From NCBI GenBank assembly GCA_028703735.1, contig JAQVMI010000119.1, positions 1 to 6,266 of the forward strand: DNA of 6,266 nucleotides, read 5' to 3'. Position 1 is the first letter of the stretch; the number at the start of each line of letters is the position of its first letter. The position numbers were made by a program, and so were the translations under genes. Positions 5,623 through 6,266 of the stretch are shown one piece after another. This DNA is from Candidatus Cloacimonadota bacterium. GTDB taxonomy: Bacteria; Cloacimonadota; Cloacimonadia; Cloacimonadales; Cloacimonadaceae. A model generated the notes under the pieces. It saw only the letters and a list, made by a program, of their open reading frames with translations, had not been told where the DNA came from and made no database searches.

Positions 5623-6266
5623 GCCTGCACCGTTTCAGCTACTCACCTTTAACAGCCGGAGATCATAAAGTTGGGCTTGCCGGAAGTTTTTCTGCCTGGC
5701 AGATACTACCCATGGAAAACACCGGAGGGGTGTATATCCTAAGTTTAGAGCTTCCTTTAGGCTGCTATAGATACAAATTCATCGTGGATGGAAATTGGAT
5801 AATAGACGAAAGTAATCCCCATAAAGAATCCGATGCTTTTGGTGGATTGAATTCTGTACTAATTGTAGAAGAAGCAAGAGAAAAACTGCGTTGGGATGAT
5901 GTTATTCCCCGCTTAGCCAATAAAGCCCCAACAGACTATTTGAAGCTGTACCGTAGTGGGGAAGATGCGGGAGAGCTGCGTTTTATCTGGTTCCCAGGTT
6001 TGGCAGACGAGATACTTTTACATGTAGATTCACAGGTTGTTTCCCTATCAAGAATCGGTGGTAATACACTTCATGATGTTTATTTTTGTTTAATCCGATT
6101 TCTGCATAGAGATGTAAGCAGCGATTCTATGGATAGTCTCTATAGTAATCAACTAACAATCTATAATGATGGAAAAGGGGAGTTTTCTCAAAACTTGCTT
6201 ATATCAATTACCCTGGAAATATTGTTTCAGGGAAAGCGTTTAGTGATGGATTATTCCGGATTTTCG
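5619..6266 (+). CDS. CBM48-containing alpha-glucan enzyme, probably GH13 family, N-terminal 216 residues
   Basis: The frame is open from ATG 5619 to the right edge, so only the N-terminus is present. Residues about 15-83 form a CBM48/AMPK-type glycogen-binding domain: GLAGSFSAW (W27), then YRYKFIVDGNW (K53, W60) and DESNPHK, including the two tryptophans and the lysine that normally hold the alpha-glucan. Residues about 107-216 look like a second beta-sandwich of the CBM34 or N-domain type found before cyclomaltodextrinase and neopullulanase catalytic barrels (ELRFIW..., ISITLEILFQGKRLVMDYSGFS). This second assignment is weak. The catalytic domain is not in the window, so GH13 is an inference. 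There is no signal peptide, so the enzyme probably acts on cytoplasmic glycogen or maltodextrin. Its start overlaps the uvrA stop (ATGA) and lacks a clear Shine-Dalgarno, which suggests translational coupling and co-transcription with uvrA. A non-enzymatic CBM48 protein remains possible. Confidence 0.82.
   Translation, partial: MSLHRFSYSPLTAGDHKVGLAGSFSAWQILPMENTGGVYILSLELPLGCYRYKFIVDGNWIIDESNPHKESDAFGGLNSVLIVEEAREKLRWDDVIPRLANKAPTDYLKLYRSGEDAGELRFIWFPGLADEILLHVDSQVVSLSRIGGNTLHDVYFCLIRFLHRDVSSDSMDSLYSNQLTIYNDGKGEFSQNLLISITLEILFQGKRLVMDYSGFS

Overview
The window is a chromosomal stretch of moderately AT-rich bacterial DNA with four protein-coding units and one well-formed terminator. No RNA gene, insertion sequence, CRISPR array or phage gene is visible. 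The organism is probably a Gram-negative-type anaerobe of the FCB/Cloacimonadota kind. This is inferred from a secreted double-OB-fold protein of a type common in that group, a TPR-rich signalling-type protein, base composition and a TTG-started uvrA. There is no rRNA or other marker to prove it.

Layout: (1) Positions 1-1230, minus strand: the N-terminal 410 residues of a large TPR protein whose C-terminus lies off the left edge. Its repeats recur exactly every 40 residues. Its start is ambiguous because the best Shine-Dalgarno/ATG pair (1246) opens a different frame. (2) Positions 1231-1390: a 160-bp spacer with a probable TPR-gene promoter and a strong intrinsic terminator for the next operon. 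(3) Positions 1391-2508, minus strand: a tightly spaced two-gene operon. A secreted 239-residue double-OB-fold protein is followed, after 17 bp, by a 126-residue membrane-anchored protein with a Glu/Pro-rich tail. (4) Positions 2509-2679: a 171-bp divergent promoter region with a perfect TTGACA for the leftward operon and a TATAAT on the uvrA side. (5) Positions 2680-5622, plus strand: full-length uvrA, the damage-recognition ATPase of nucleotide excision repair, starting with TTG and carrying a roughly 40-residue basic/proline C-terminal tail. (6) Positions 5619-6266, plus strand: the N-terminal 216 residues of a CBM48-containing protein, probably a GH13-type alpha-glucan enzyme. Its ATG overlaps the uvrA stop (ATGA), so the two are probably co-transcribed and translationally coupled.

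The genes do not form one obvious pathway. uvrA is a housekeeping repair gene, the CBM48 protein points to glycogen or maltodextrin metabolism, the OB-fold/anchor pair is an uncharacterised envelope unit, and the TPR protein is probably a cytoplasmic scaffold or sensor. I found no convincing novel defence or mobile system. The items most worth a second look are the uncharacterised OB-fold/membrane pair, the 5' frame conflict and strict periodicity of the TPR gene, and the uvrA-glucan enzyme overlap.
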